Positions 1 to 5,423 of a stretch of DNA of 6,173 bases are shown here, in pieces. The stretch is from contig CAAGJS010000096.1 of the NCBI GenBank assembly GCA_900770275.1, positions 1-6,173 of the forward strand, given 5' to 3'. Position 1 is the first letter of the stretch, and each line of letters starts with the position of its first letter. The notes under the pieces were generated by a model. The model did no database searches and was not told where the DNA came from. It worked only from the letters and a program-made list of their open reading frames with translations. Made by a program: the position numbers and the translations under genes. The stretch is from Erysipelotrichaceae bacterium (GTDB taxonomy: Bacteria > Bacillota_I > Bacilli_A > Erysipelotrichales > Erysipelotrichaceae).

Positions 1-555
1 CAGATTATGATCCGGGAGGGAATGCCTGTGTTCCTCGTGATGGCGGGTCTTTATGAAAACATTTCGAATCTGCAGAATGTGAAGACGTTAACTTTCCTTT
101 ATCGGGTGCCAAAGATTTTTCTTGAGCCCCTGAGCATTACTGCAATTGCGGAACGTTATCGCAATGTGCTGAACGTTTCTGTTTCCGATTCGGTCGCAAT
201 GTCTAAAGAAACGAAAGGCTATCCGTTTGCCTTCCAGATTCTTGGTTATCTCTGTTTTCAGGAACGTAAGAAATATACAGAGCTTCTGGAGGAATATGAT
301 CAGTATCTTGCCCTGTACGCGTATGAAAAAATATGGTCAGAACTTTCTGATATGGATCGAAAGGTCGTGGCAGTGATCGCCTATGGGACGACGAAGATTA
401 AGGATATTCGGGAAAAGCTTCAGATCTCCCCTCAGCTATTGAATATCTATCGAAATCGTCTGATGCAGCAGGGGATTGTGAATGGCAGTCATCGCGGCGA
501 GCTGATGATTACATTGCCAAGGTTTGACCGTTTCATCGATATGTATGGGGTGTAA
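1..555 (+). CDS. AAA-type ATP-binding protein, C-terminal part (5' end outside the window)
   Basis: The frame is open from the first base, so the gene begins upstream; the ATG at 7 is an internal methionine. About 184 residues are visible, ending with TAA at 553-555. The first part, with a hydrophobic strand (PVFLVMAGLYENI) followed by FLEPLSITAIAERY and the TKGYPFAFQILGYL segment, resembles the sensor-1 strand and lid region of ORC/Cdc6-like or STAND-like AAA ATPases annotated simply as 'ATP-binding protein' in Bacillota. The last 80 or so residues (YEKIWSELSDMDRKVVAVIA, then IREKLQISPQLLNIYRNRLMQQGIVNG) look like a winged-helix domain. Walker A and B motifs would lie upstream and cannot be seen. 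In such proteins the winged helix often contacts DNA or a partner; the actual role here is unknown. It converges with the DUF3842 gene, with only 21 nt between the stops and no clear terminator hairpin there. Confidence 0.75.
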   Translation, partial: QIMIREGMPVFLVMAGLYENISNLQNVKTLTFLYRVPKIFLEPLSITAIAERYRNVLNVSVSDSVAMSKETKGYPFAFQILGYLCFQERKKYTELLEEYDQYLALYAYEKIWSELSDMDRKVVAVIAYGTTKIKDIREKLQISPQLLNIYRNRLMQQGIVNGSHRGELMITLPRFDRFIDMYGV

Positions 556-576
556 AAGTATCCCGCTTTTTCAGGT

Positions 577-987
577 TTAGGCTGCAGAATTTTGAACGAT
601 CGTATGGATTGCTTCATCGACGAGATGGCTGATTCCATAGTCTTCCACACCGACCACGGTCGTATCACAATGATGGACCGGGATCAGAATGCGCTGCGCA
701 TTACTGCTTCCGATGGCGGCTGCCATGGCTGGCGTAATTTCACCATACATGGCGTCAGCGATTACGATGCCGATGGGGCCGATGATGTAGTCGGCTTTGC
801 GGGCACAGACGATGGCTGCGTTTTCGCCGGTTGCGGCATGATCGGCGCCTGCCTTTAGCATTTCTTCAGCGGCGCGGCTGTTGGTTCCGACGGCGATGAC
901 TTCTGTCTGGGGCAGCTTCTGTTTGGCGGCTGTGACAAGTGCCTTTCCGATGCCGCCGCCCTGACCGTCGATGATTACAATTTTCAT
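577..987 (-). CDS. DUF3842 family protein
   Basis: This small protein of 136 residues matches the DUF3842 family as I know it from Bacillota. It opens with a strand and glycine-rich turn, KIVIIDGQGGGIGKAL (residues 2-17), that resembles a Rossmann-type nucleotide-binding loop. It continues with VIAVGTN (30-36), MLKAGADHAATGEN (43-56), DYIIGPIGIVIADAMYGEITPAMAAAIG (66-93) and ILIPVHHCDTTVVGV (100-114). It is soluble, with no signal peptide or membrane segment. I chose the ATG at 987 because the GAGGA Shine-Dalgarno (1000-996) is 8 nt from it and family members start MKI. The alternative ATG at 993 is only 3 nt from that site and would add Met-Asn. An extended -10 promoter lies just upstream, so it is probably transcribed on its own. 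No function is established; ligand binding is inferred only from the glycine-rich loop. Confidence 0.88.
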   Translation of the reverse strand: MKIVIIDGQGGGIGKALVTAAKQKLPQTEVIAVGTNSRAAEEMLKAGADHAATGENAAIVCARKADYIIGPIGIVIADAMYGEITPAMAAAIGSSNAQRILIPVHHCDTTVVGVEDYGISHLVDEAIHTIVQNSAA

Positions 988-1017
988 ATTCATTTTCCTC
1001 GATAAAATAGCTCAAGA

Positions 1018-1026
1018 ATTATAGCA
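1018..1026 (-). promoter_or_regulatory. Extended -10 promoter for the DUF3842 gene
   Basis: Read on the minus strand this is TGCTATAAT: a perfect TATAAT hexamer (1023-1018) preceded by the TGn extension. Transcription would start near 1011, leaving a leader of about 24 nt that contains the GAGGA ribosome binding site. There is no convincing -35 hexamer at 17 bp (CAATTG), as is usual for extended -10 promoters. The first T of the motif is part of the T-tract of the terminator at 1026-1061. Confidence 0.6.
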
Positions 1027-1061
1027 AAAATCCAGTCAGGCAATTGCCCGGCTGGATTTTT
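1026..1061 (-). terminator. Rho-independent terminator of the permease-adenine deaminase operon
   Basis: An inverted repeat with arms AAAAATCCAG (1026-1035) and CTGGATTTTT (1052-1061). The inner part adds a G-T pair, a C-G pair, one A/C mismatch and GGC/GCC closing an AATT loop. It lies about 40 nt after the adenine deaminase stop codon, and in that direction the stem runs into TTTTTGC. The stem is nearly symmetrical with A and T tracts on both sides, so it could act in both directions, but only the minus-strand operon is obviously served. Confidence 0.8.
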
Positions 1062-1066
1062 GGAAA

Positions 1067-1094
1067 GTCAGTGAATAAATGTCAGTGAATAAAC
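1067..1094. repeat. 14-bp tandem duplication
   Basis: The unit GTCAGTGAATAAA occurs at 1067-1079 and again at 1081-1093, giving a 14-bp period with one differing base at the end of each unit (T at 1080, C at 1094). It lies between the adenine deaminase stop codon and its terminator. It looks like a simple slippage duplication; no function is suggested. Confidence 0.7.
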
Positions 1095-1101
1095 AGAAGA
1101 C

Positions 1102-2877
1102 TCAGTCGACGAAGACAGGAACCACTTCCTGCGTAGCGACATCAATCATGCCGATATCGGACATCTTGATTTCCGGAATAACCGGAAGGGCAAGCGTCGC
1201 GATTCTGAGCAGCGGATTTTCAAGCTCCGTGAGGCCGACTTCGCGATCAGCTTCCTTCATCTTTCTGGCAAGTGCTGCGGTACCTTCGGCATCGAGCTTC
1301 GAAAGAAGACCGGCAATCGGTAACGGCAGAAGGGCAAGTACCTTTCCATCCTTGACCGTCACAAGGCCGCCCCTGCATTCCTTGAGCGTATTGGCGCACA
1401 GCAGCGCATCTTCGGGCGTATCGTAGACGATCGTCAGGTTGTGCGAATCGTGCGATACGGTGGAAGCCAGGGCGCCGGTCGTGTTTCCGGTTCCCTTGAC
1501 AATAGCCAGAGCAATGTGATCGAGGCCGAAGCGATTGACGACGGCGACGAACTTGGTGTCCGCATCGGGAAGAACGATGCGGCCGTTTTCTACCCTGACC
1601 TTCATGACCGCCTTCTTTGTGATGGCAGAGTAGTGTGCCGTATATTCGATGTAGTTGACGGTGACTTCGCCATTTTCAATCGGAGCCTTGAGGACGAAAT
1701 CATCGGATGTCAGTTCTTTGAAGTTCATCGAGTCACGGTCCTCGATCGGATAGGTCTTGTCTTCGATGTCGGCAAGCAGCTTTCCATCTTCGGCCGTCAG
1801 CTTTCCGCCGAAATATACCTGATGCATGTCCATTGCCTTCAGATCCGGAAGAATGCACAGATCGGCGACATAACCCGGAGCGATGGCGCCGAGGTGTTCC
1901 ATATGAATTTCGCGGGCATTGTTGATGGTGGCAGACTTGATGGCATCGATCGGATCCATGCCCTCCCTGATCGCCAGGCGCAGCACATCGTTGATATGGC
2001 CGACGGTGAGCAGATCTTCGGATTCGCGGTCGTCGGTGCAGACGTCCAGCGTATCGAAGTAGCGGGAGTTCTTGAGACCCTTCCAGATTTCCTTAACGTT
2101 CTTGGTCAGAGAGGATTCACGCATATCGATGCGAAGGCCCAGTCTGTACTTTTCCAGAGCTTCACTGGCCATGGAGGATTCGTGGTCGCTCTCCGGTCCG
2201 CCGCAGAGATATGCCGACAGCATGCGTCCGGAAACCATCGGTGCATGGCCCTGAAGATAGAGACCATGGGCGCGGGCAACGGCAATCTCCGACAGCATCC
2301 GTTCATCGCCATGAATGACGCCGAGGAAGTCCATGATCTCAGCGAGGCCGATGACACGCTCCAGAGAAGACAGTTCCTCAACTTCCTTTGCCGAGAAGGC
2401 GGCGCCGGTGAATTCCTTGCCCGGAACGGAAGGGACGCAGGAAGGGATGTCGATCAGCTGACGCATCGGCAGACCTTCGGAGCTTTCGTGCATGTACTTG
2501 ACGCCTTCGACGCCGAAGACGTTGCCGATCTCATGAGGATCAGTGACGACGGTTGTCGTTCCCTTGGGGATGACGACCTTGGCAAAGTTGCGCGGCGTCA
2601 GCATCGTGGACTCGATGTGCATGTGGGCATCGATGAGGCCAGGAATCAGGTACATGCCCTGGCAGTCGACCTTCTGCTTGACGGGGACGTCGATGACGCC
2701 GGGATTCTTATATTCGACATGGGCGATGAAGCCGTCATAGACATAGACGTCGCCTGGCAGCACTTCGCCGGTGAAGACGTTGACGATGCGGGCGTTGGTG
2801 AAGACGGTGTCGCTTTCAATTTCGCCAAGGGCTGCCCTGAGCAGTGGACGTGTATCTTTCGGAAGCAGTTTGAGCAT
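1102..2877 (-). CDS. ade: Adenine deaminase
   Basis: The enzyme (EC 3.5.4.2) converts adenine to hypoxanthine and ammonia in cytoplasmic purine salvage. The product is 591 residues, close to characterised bacterial AdeC enzymes (about 580-590). It has the amidohydrolase metal site: DAHMHIEST (84-91, HxH), VTDPHE (111-116), the Glu of GLAEIMD (177-183), the His of GHAP (210-213) and the catalytic Asp pair of VCTDD (279-283). The segment STVSHDSHN (472-480) is typical of the adenine deaminase C-terminal domain and separates it from hydantoinases and dihydroorotases. The ATG at 2877 is preferred: an AAGGGAG site (2894-2888) precedes it by 10 nt, and the protein then starts MLKLLPKD, as family members do. 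A longer reading frame to 2979 would overlap the permease and has no support. It is the second gene of the operon, 23 nt after the permease stop, and is followed by a terminator. Confidence 0.96.
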   Translation of the reverse strand: MLKLLPKDTRPLLRAALGEIESDTVFTNARIVNVFTGEVLPGDVYVYDGFIAHVEYKNPGVIDVPVKQKVDCQGMYLIPGLIDAHMHIESTMLTPRNFAKVVIPKGTTTVVTDPHEIGNVFGVEGVKYMHESSEGLPMRQLIDIPSCVPSVPGKEFTGAAFSAKEVEELSSLERVIGLAEIMDFLGVIHGDERMLSEIAVARAHGLYLQGHAPMVSGRMLSAYLCGGPESDHESSMASEALEKYRLGLRIDMRESSLTKNVKEIWKGLKNSRYFDTLDVCTDDRESEDLLTVGHINDVLRLAIREGMDPIDAIKSATINNAREIHMEHLGAIAPGYVADLCILPDLKAMDMHQVYFGGKLTAEDGKLLADIEDKTYPIEDRDSMNFKELTSDDFVLKAPIENGEVTVNYIEYTAHYSAITKKAVMKVRVENGRIVLPDADTKFVAVVNRFGLDHIALAIVKGTGNTTGALASTVSHDSHNLTIVYDTPEDALLCANTLKECRGGLVTVKDGKVLALLPLPIAGLLSKLDAEGTAALARKMKEADREVGLTELENPLLRIATLALPVIPEIKMSDIGMIDVATQEVVPVFVD

Positions 2878-2900
2878 GGTTTTCTTTCTCCCTTCTTCGG

Positions 2901-4223
2901 TCACATTACAAAGTAGAGGACGAGCGGTATGCAGAGAATGTACATGGCGGGATGAATTTCCTTTGCATGTCCGGTGCATACCTTGATGAAGACATGGGCA
3001 AGGATGCCGGCTGCGATGCCGGTAGCCATGGATCCCATGAATACCGTGAACATGATCATGACAAAGGGACCGAACGCTTCACTGAAGTCGGAGAAGTCAA
3101 TGTCCTTGAAGCCCTTGACCATGATGAAGCCGACGAAGATGAGAGCCGGTCCCGTTGCGGCATCCGGAATCATGAGAACTGCCGGCGCAAAGAACATGGC
3201 AATGAGGAAGAGGATACCGGTCGTGACGGCGGTCAGACCCGTACGTCCGCCAGCCTCGACGCCGGCCGAAGATTCGACATAGGTTGTGACCGTGGTGCAG
3301 CCGAAGATGGCGCCGACACAGGTGCCGATGGCATCGATGAGGAAGGGCTTCTCGATGCCGGGCAGGTTGCCGTTTTCATCGAGCCAGCCGCAGCGCTGAC
3401 CCAGGCCAAGCACAGTTCCCAGAGTCGAGAAGAAGTCGCCGAAGAAGGCAATGAAGATGAGGACGATTCCTTCGGCTGTCCAGATATGGGTGACATCGAG
3501 CTTCATGACGACGTTGCCGACCTCCGTGAAGTCCGGAAGAGCTGCGAAGGTGGAAGGTACGGTGGTGACGCCCATCGGGATGCCGATGATGGTTGTAACG
3601 ATGATGCCGATGAGGATGGCGCCCTTGACCTTATAGGCAGTCAGCAGCGCAATGATGGCCAAACCAATCAGAGCCAGAATGACAGCGGGGCTCTTGAAGT
3701 CGCCCATGCCCAGGCCGCCATTGAAGGTAGCCATGCCTGTATTCTTGAAACCGAGATAGGCAATGAAGAAGCCGATCGCGGTGGAAATGGAAATCTTGAT
3801 ATTTTTCGGAATGATGCGGACGATCAGATCCCGGACCCCCAGGATGGAGAGGACAAGGAAGATGACGCCTTCCACGAGGATGATGCCCATCGCCTGTGAA
3901 AAGGTGAGGGTACCTGCCTGAATCATGCCACCGAGCAGGAAGTTGCTGCCCATGCCAGTGGAGAGGGCGAACGGCATGTTGGAGTAGAGTCCCATCAGTA
4001 TCGTGATTAGGCCCGAAACCAGCGAAACGACGACGACGAACGACTGTTTGGTCAGCACGAGGCCGCTGGCATCAGTGAGTGCCGCTTCTGTTCCGACCAT
4101 TGCCGTCGGCTGTACGATCAGTACATAGGCCATGGTCATGAAGGTGGTAAGGCCGGCGATCAGCTCTACTTTCATAGAGGTTCCGCGGTCGGAAAAATGA
4201 AAAAAATCCGCAAGTTTAGACAT
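2901..4223 (-). CDS. NCS2 (AzgA/PbuG-like) purine nucleobase permease
   Basis: A 440-residue polytopic inner-membrane protein of the NCS2 family, the size of PbuG, GhxP and AdeP. It should import a purine base by proton symport. Family signatures visible are GLTTFMTMAYVLIVQP (24-39), STGMGSNFLLGG (88-99), FGDFFSTLGTVLG (261-273) and TVTTYVESSAGVEAGGRTGL (311-330). About a dozen hydrophobic segments follow one another from residue 20 to the C-terminus. The substrate, adenine or guanine/hypoxanthine, cannot be decided from sequence alone; pairing with adenine deaminase suggests adenine uptake, while the guanine-type riboswitch suggests 6-oxopurines, and a permease serving several bases would fit both. 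The ATG at 4223 is preferred to the upstream one at 4418, because AGGGG (4234-4230) lies 6 nt before it, MSKLADFFHF is a normal family N-terminus, and the upstream extension would be translated across the riboswitch. The motif usually written FxDxFDTxGT has Ser for the second Asp here. Confidence 0.95.
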   Translation of the reverse strand: MSKLADFFHFSDRGTSMKVELIAGLTTFMTMAYVLIVQPTAMVGTEAALTDASGLVLTKQSFVVVVSLVSGLITILMGLYSNMPFALSTGMGSNFLLGGMIQAGTLTFSQAMGIILVEGVIFLVLSILGVRDLIVRIIPKNIKISISTAIGFFIAYLGFKNTGMATFNGGLGMGDFKSPAVILALIGLAIIALLTAYKVKGAILIGIIVTTIIGIPMGVTTVPSTFAALPDFTEVGNVVMKLDVTHIWTAEGIVLIFIAFFGDFFSTLGTVLGLGQRCGWLDENGNLPGIEKPFLIDAIGTCVGAIFGCTTVTTYVESSAGVEAGGRTGLTAVTTGILFLIAMFFAPAVLMIPDAATGPALIFVGFIMVKGFKDIDFSDFSEAFGPFVMIMFTVFMGSMATGIAAGILAHVFIKVCTGHAKEIHPAMYILCIPLVLYFVM

Positions 4224-4242
4224 CTTGTTCCCCTTTCTGTAA

Positions 4243-4296
4243 ACGGATTGCCCACGTGCATCCGTGCTGCAGACGGGAAAAGGTGCTTGTCTGCGC
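4243..4296 (-). promoter_or_regulatory. Candidate expression platform of the riboswitch
   Basis: Two adjacent hairpins lie between the aptamer and the permease start. The first pairs GCGCAGAC (4296-4289) with GTCTGCAGC (4274-4266), with one bulged A. It uses bases of the 3' strand of P1, so it should compete with the ligand-bound aptamer. The second pairs ACGGATGC (4265-4258) with GCAATCCGT (4251-4243), again with a bulged A, and is followed by only three T. The loop of the first hairpin contains CCTTTT (4283-4278), which can pair with GAAAGG of the ribosome binding site (4237-4232), including one G-U. Control could therefore be by a weak terminator or by blocking translation; the sequence does not settle it. 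Confidence 0.45.
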
Positions 4297-4360
4297 CATA
4301 GTCTGACATTTACGGTGTCAGGTAGAGACTGCCGGCCATATTGCGGCATTATACGGCTGC
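4293..4360 (-). promoter_or_regulatory. Purine riboswitch aptamer, guanine/hypoxanthine class
   Basis: The minus strand shows every conserved block of the purine riboswitch in order. P1 5' strand and TATAAT (4353-4348) come first, then P2 with loop AATATGG (4342-4336), J2/3 AGTCTCTACC (4330-4321), P3 CTGACA/TGTCAG closing loop CCGTAAA (4315-4309), and GACTATG (4303-4297) returning into P1. P3 is a perfect 6-bp stem and the loops carry the GG and CC needed for the loop-loop contact. The ligand-binding bases equivalent to U47 and U51 of the B. subtilis xpt aptamer are kept (4328, 4324). The specificity base equivalent to position 74 is C (4301), which by the known pairing rule selects guanine or hypoxanthine; adenine riboswitches have U. 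It controls the permease and, through the operon, adenine deaminase. Ligand binding is expected to lower expression, as in most guanine riboswitches. Confidence 0.94.
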
Positions 4361-4374
4361 TTGTGGACCCTGAT

Positions 4375-4380
4375 ATTTTA
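4375..4380 (-). promoter_or_regulatory. Possible -10 box of the permease-adenine deaminase operon
   Basis: TAAAAT on the minus strand would place the transcription start near 4368, a few bases before P1 of the riboswitch, which is the normal arrangement. No good -35 hexamer is found 16-18 bp upstream; the upstream DNA is instead T-rich. A second candidate, TGCTATATC (4432-4424), would give a longer leader. The choice is weak. Confidence 0.3.
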
Positions 4381-4391
4381 GAAGGAATGAC

Positions 4392-4415
4392 AAAAAAGAA
4401 CAGACTCGCTTTTTT
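4392..4415. repeat. A-tract/T-tract inverted repeat in the divergent intergenic region
   Basis: Arms AAAAAAG (4392-4398) and CTTTTTT (4409-4415) flank a 10-base spacer. As a hairpin it is almost all A-T pairs, so it is a poor terminator. It could be bent or upstream-element DNA near the riboswitch promoter. No more can be said. Confidence 0.4.
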
Positions 4416-4468
4416 CACAAATCTGATATAGCATAGAGCATTTCAATACTGCCGATGACGAAGCGGGA

Positions 4469-4477
4469 TGCTATAGT
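4469..4477 (+). promoter_or_regulatory. Extended -10 promoter for the YitT-family gene
   Basis: TGCTATAGT has the TGn extension and differs from TATAAT at one base. Transcription would start near 4484, leaving a leader of about 22 nt with AAAGGGG (4488-4494) before the ATG at 4506. This argues against the earlier ATG at 4455, which would lie upstream of the transcript. The -35 region at 17 bp (CTGCCG) is poor. Confidence 0.5.
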
Positions 4478-4505
4478 CATTGGTGGCAAAGGGGCGGCAT
4501 ATTGT

Positions 4506-5378
4506 ATGCAGGCATATCAAAGCAGTGACACGATTCAAACCTGGCTGATTATTGCGGGTGCGGACTTTATTGTTGCGGCAGCTGTATTTTTCTTTCTGGA
4601 GCCTTCACGCTGTGCGATTGCGAGCATTTCGGGTCTTGCGATTGTGCTTCAGAATTTCATTCCATTACCGGTTTCGACGCTGGTCATGATCATGAATGTA
4701 ATTCTGCTGATTCTGGGATTTCTGTTGATCGGAAGGGAATTCGGCGTCAAGACAGTCTATACGTCGCTTCTGCTGCCGGTGTTTCTTGGCGCGCTGGAGC
4801 GGCTGTTTCCGGGATACAGCTCCCTGACGGGAGATCAGATGCTGGATGCACTCTGCTATATTCTTACAGTTGCGATCGGGCAGACGATCCTGTTTCATTT
4901 CAACGCCTCGTCCGGCGGCACGGATATTCTGGCCAAGATCATCAACAAGTTTTTCCATCTTGAGCTTGGCAGCGCAAGTGCAGCGGCAGGCATGGTCATC
5001 GCCCTTTCTTCCGCGGCTGCCTATGATTCCAAGACGGTTGTGATCTCGGTTCTCGGTACGTATTTCAGCGGCGTGATTCTGGATAATTTCATCTTCGGCT
5101 TCGGTCTGAAGCGAAGAGTCACAATTGTGACACATCATGAACAGGAGCTGATTCAGTTCATTCTCGATGACCTTCACAGCGGCGCTTCGGTGTATGAGTT
5201 CTATGGCGCCTATAAAGGTGAAAAGCACCGGGAGGTCGTATGCATCGTGGACCGGGCTTCCTATCAGAAACTGATGAACTATGTGCAGCAGACGGATCCG
5301 ACGGCGTTTGTGACGGTTTACAATATTTCCAGCATTCGCTTTGTTCCGTTGAATGACAGGCATGCGGGCATCCAGTAG
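4506..5378 (+). CDS. YitT family membrane protein (DUF161 plus DUF2179)
   Basis: A 290-residue protein of the YitT family, matching the usual length. The N-terminal two thirds form the membrane domain, with hydrophobic segments near residues 13-31, 40-54, 58-76, 85-100, 115-132, 158-172 and 177-196. It contains the family-like ASSGGTDILAKIINK (134-148). The last part, from about 204 to 285, is the cytoplasmic DUF2179 domain: QFILDDLHSGASVYEFYGAYKG (217-238), VVCIVDR (244-250) and DPTAFVTVYNISSI (264-277). The family's transport substrate or biochemical role is not established. I chose the ATG at 4506, with AAAGGGG 11 nt before it, since the protein then begins just ahead of the first membrane segment as relatives do. 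The alternative ATG at 4455 has no ribosome binding site and adds 17 residues unlike the family. It is divergent from the purine operon and ends inside its own terminator. Confidence 0.92.
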   Translation: MQAYQSSDTIQTWLIIAGADFIVAAAVFFFLEPSRCAIASISGLAIVLQNFIPLPVSTLVMIMNVILLILGFLLIGREFGVKTVYTSLLLPVFLGALERLFPGYSSLTGDQMLDALCYILTVAIGQTILFHFNASSGGTDILAKIINKFFHLELGSASAAAGMVIALSSAAAYDSKTVVISVLGTYFSGVILDNFIFGFGLKRRVTIVTHHEQELIQFILDDLHSGASVYEFYGAYKGEKHREVVCIVDRASYQKLMNYVQQTDPTAFVTVYNISSIRFVPLNDRHAGIQ

Positions 5379-5396
5379 AGGATGCCCGCATGTTTT
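5361..5396 (+). terminator. Rho-independent terminator overlapping the end of the YitT-family gene
   Basis: A perfect 13-bp stem, CATGCGGGCATCC (5361-5373) with GGATGCCCGCATG (5380-5392), has a 6-base loop and TTTT after it. The loop holds the TAG stop codon (5376-5378), so the 5' arm encodes the last residues of the protein (HAGIQ). On the other strand the stem is not followed by T, so it is mainly a plus-strand terminator, though it may also slow transcripts from the convergent ABC gene. Confidence 0.93.
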
Positions 5397-5423
5397 CATA
5401 AGGCTGGTTGTTGTTTGTTGGTG

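Noticed and set aside
592..858. Plus-strand open frame (88 codons) opposite the DUF3842 gene
   Set aside because: Antisense to a recognised family with a good start site.
1441..2916. Long plus-strand open frame (491 codons) opposite adenine deaminase
   Set aside because: It lies entirely antisense to a well-supported enzyme with all catalytic motifs, has no recognisable domain, and reflects codon bias of the true gene.
2878..2979. N-terminal extension of adenine deaminase into the permease gene
   Set aside because: The ATG at 2877 has its own ribosome binding site and matches the family start; the extension overlaps permease codons.
2952..3899. Plus-strand open frame (315 codons) opposite the permease, very rich in Asp, Glu and Gly
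   Set aside because: The composition is what the reverse strand of hydrophobic membrane-protein codons gives; it has no family resemblance and the permease is certain.
4224..4418. N-terminal extension of the permease to the ATG at 4418
   Set aside because: It would be translated through the riboswitch, has no ribosome binding site, and gives 65 residues unlike the NCS2 family.
4665..5399. Minus-strand open frame (244 codons) opposite the YitT-family gene
   Set aside because: Antisense shadow of a conserved membrane protein; no domain, no supporting ribosome binding site.
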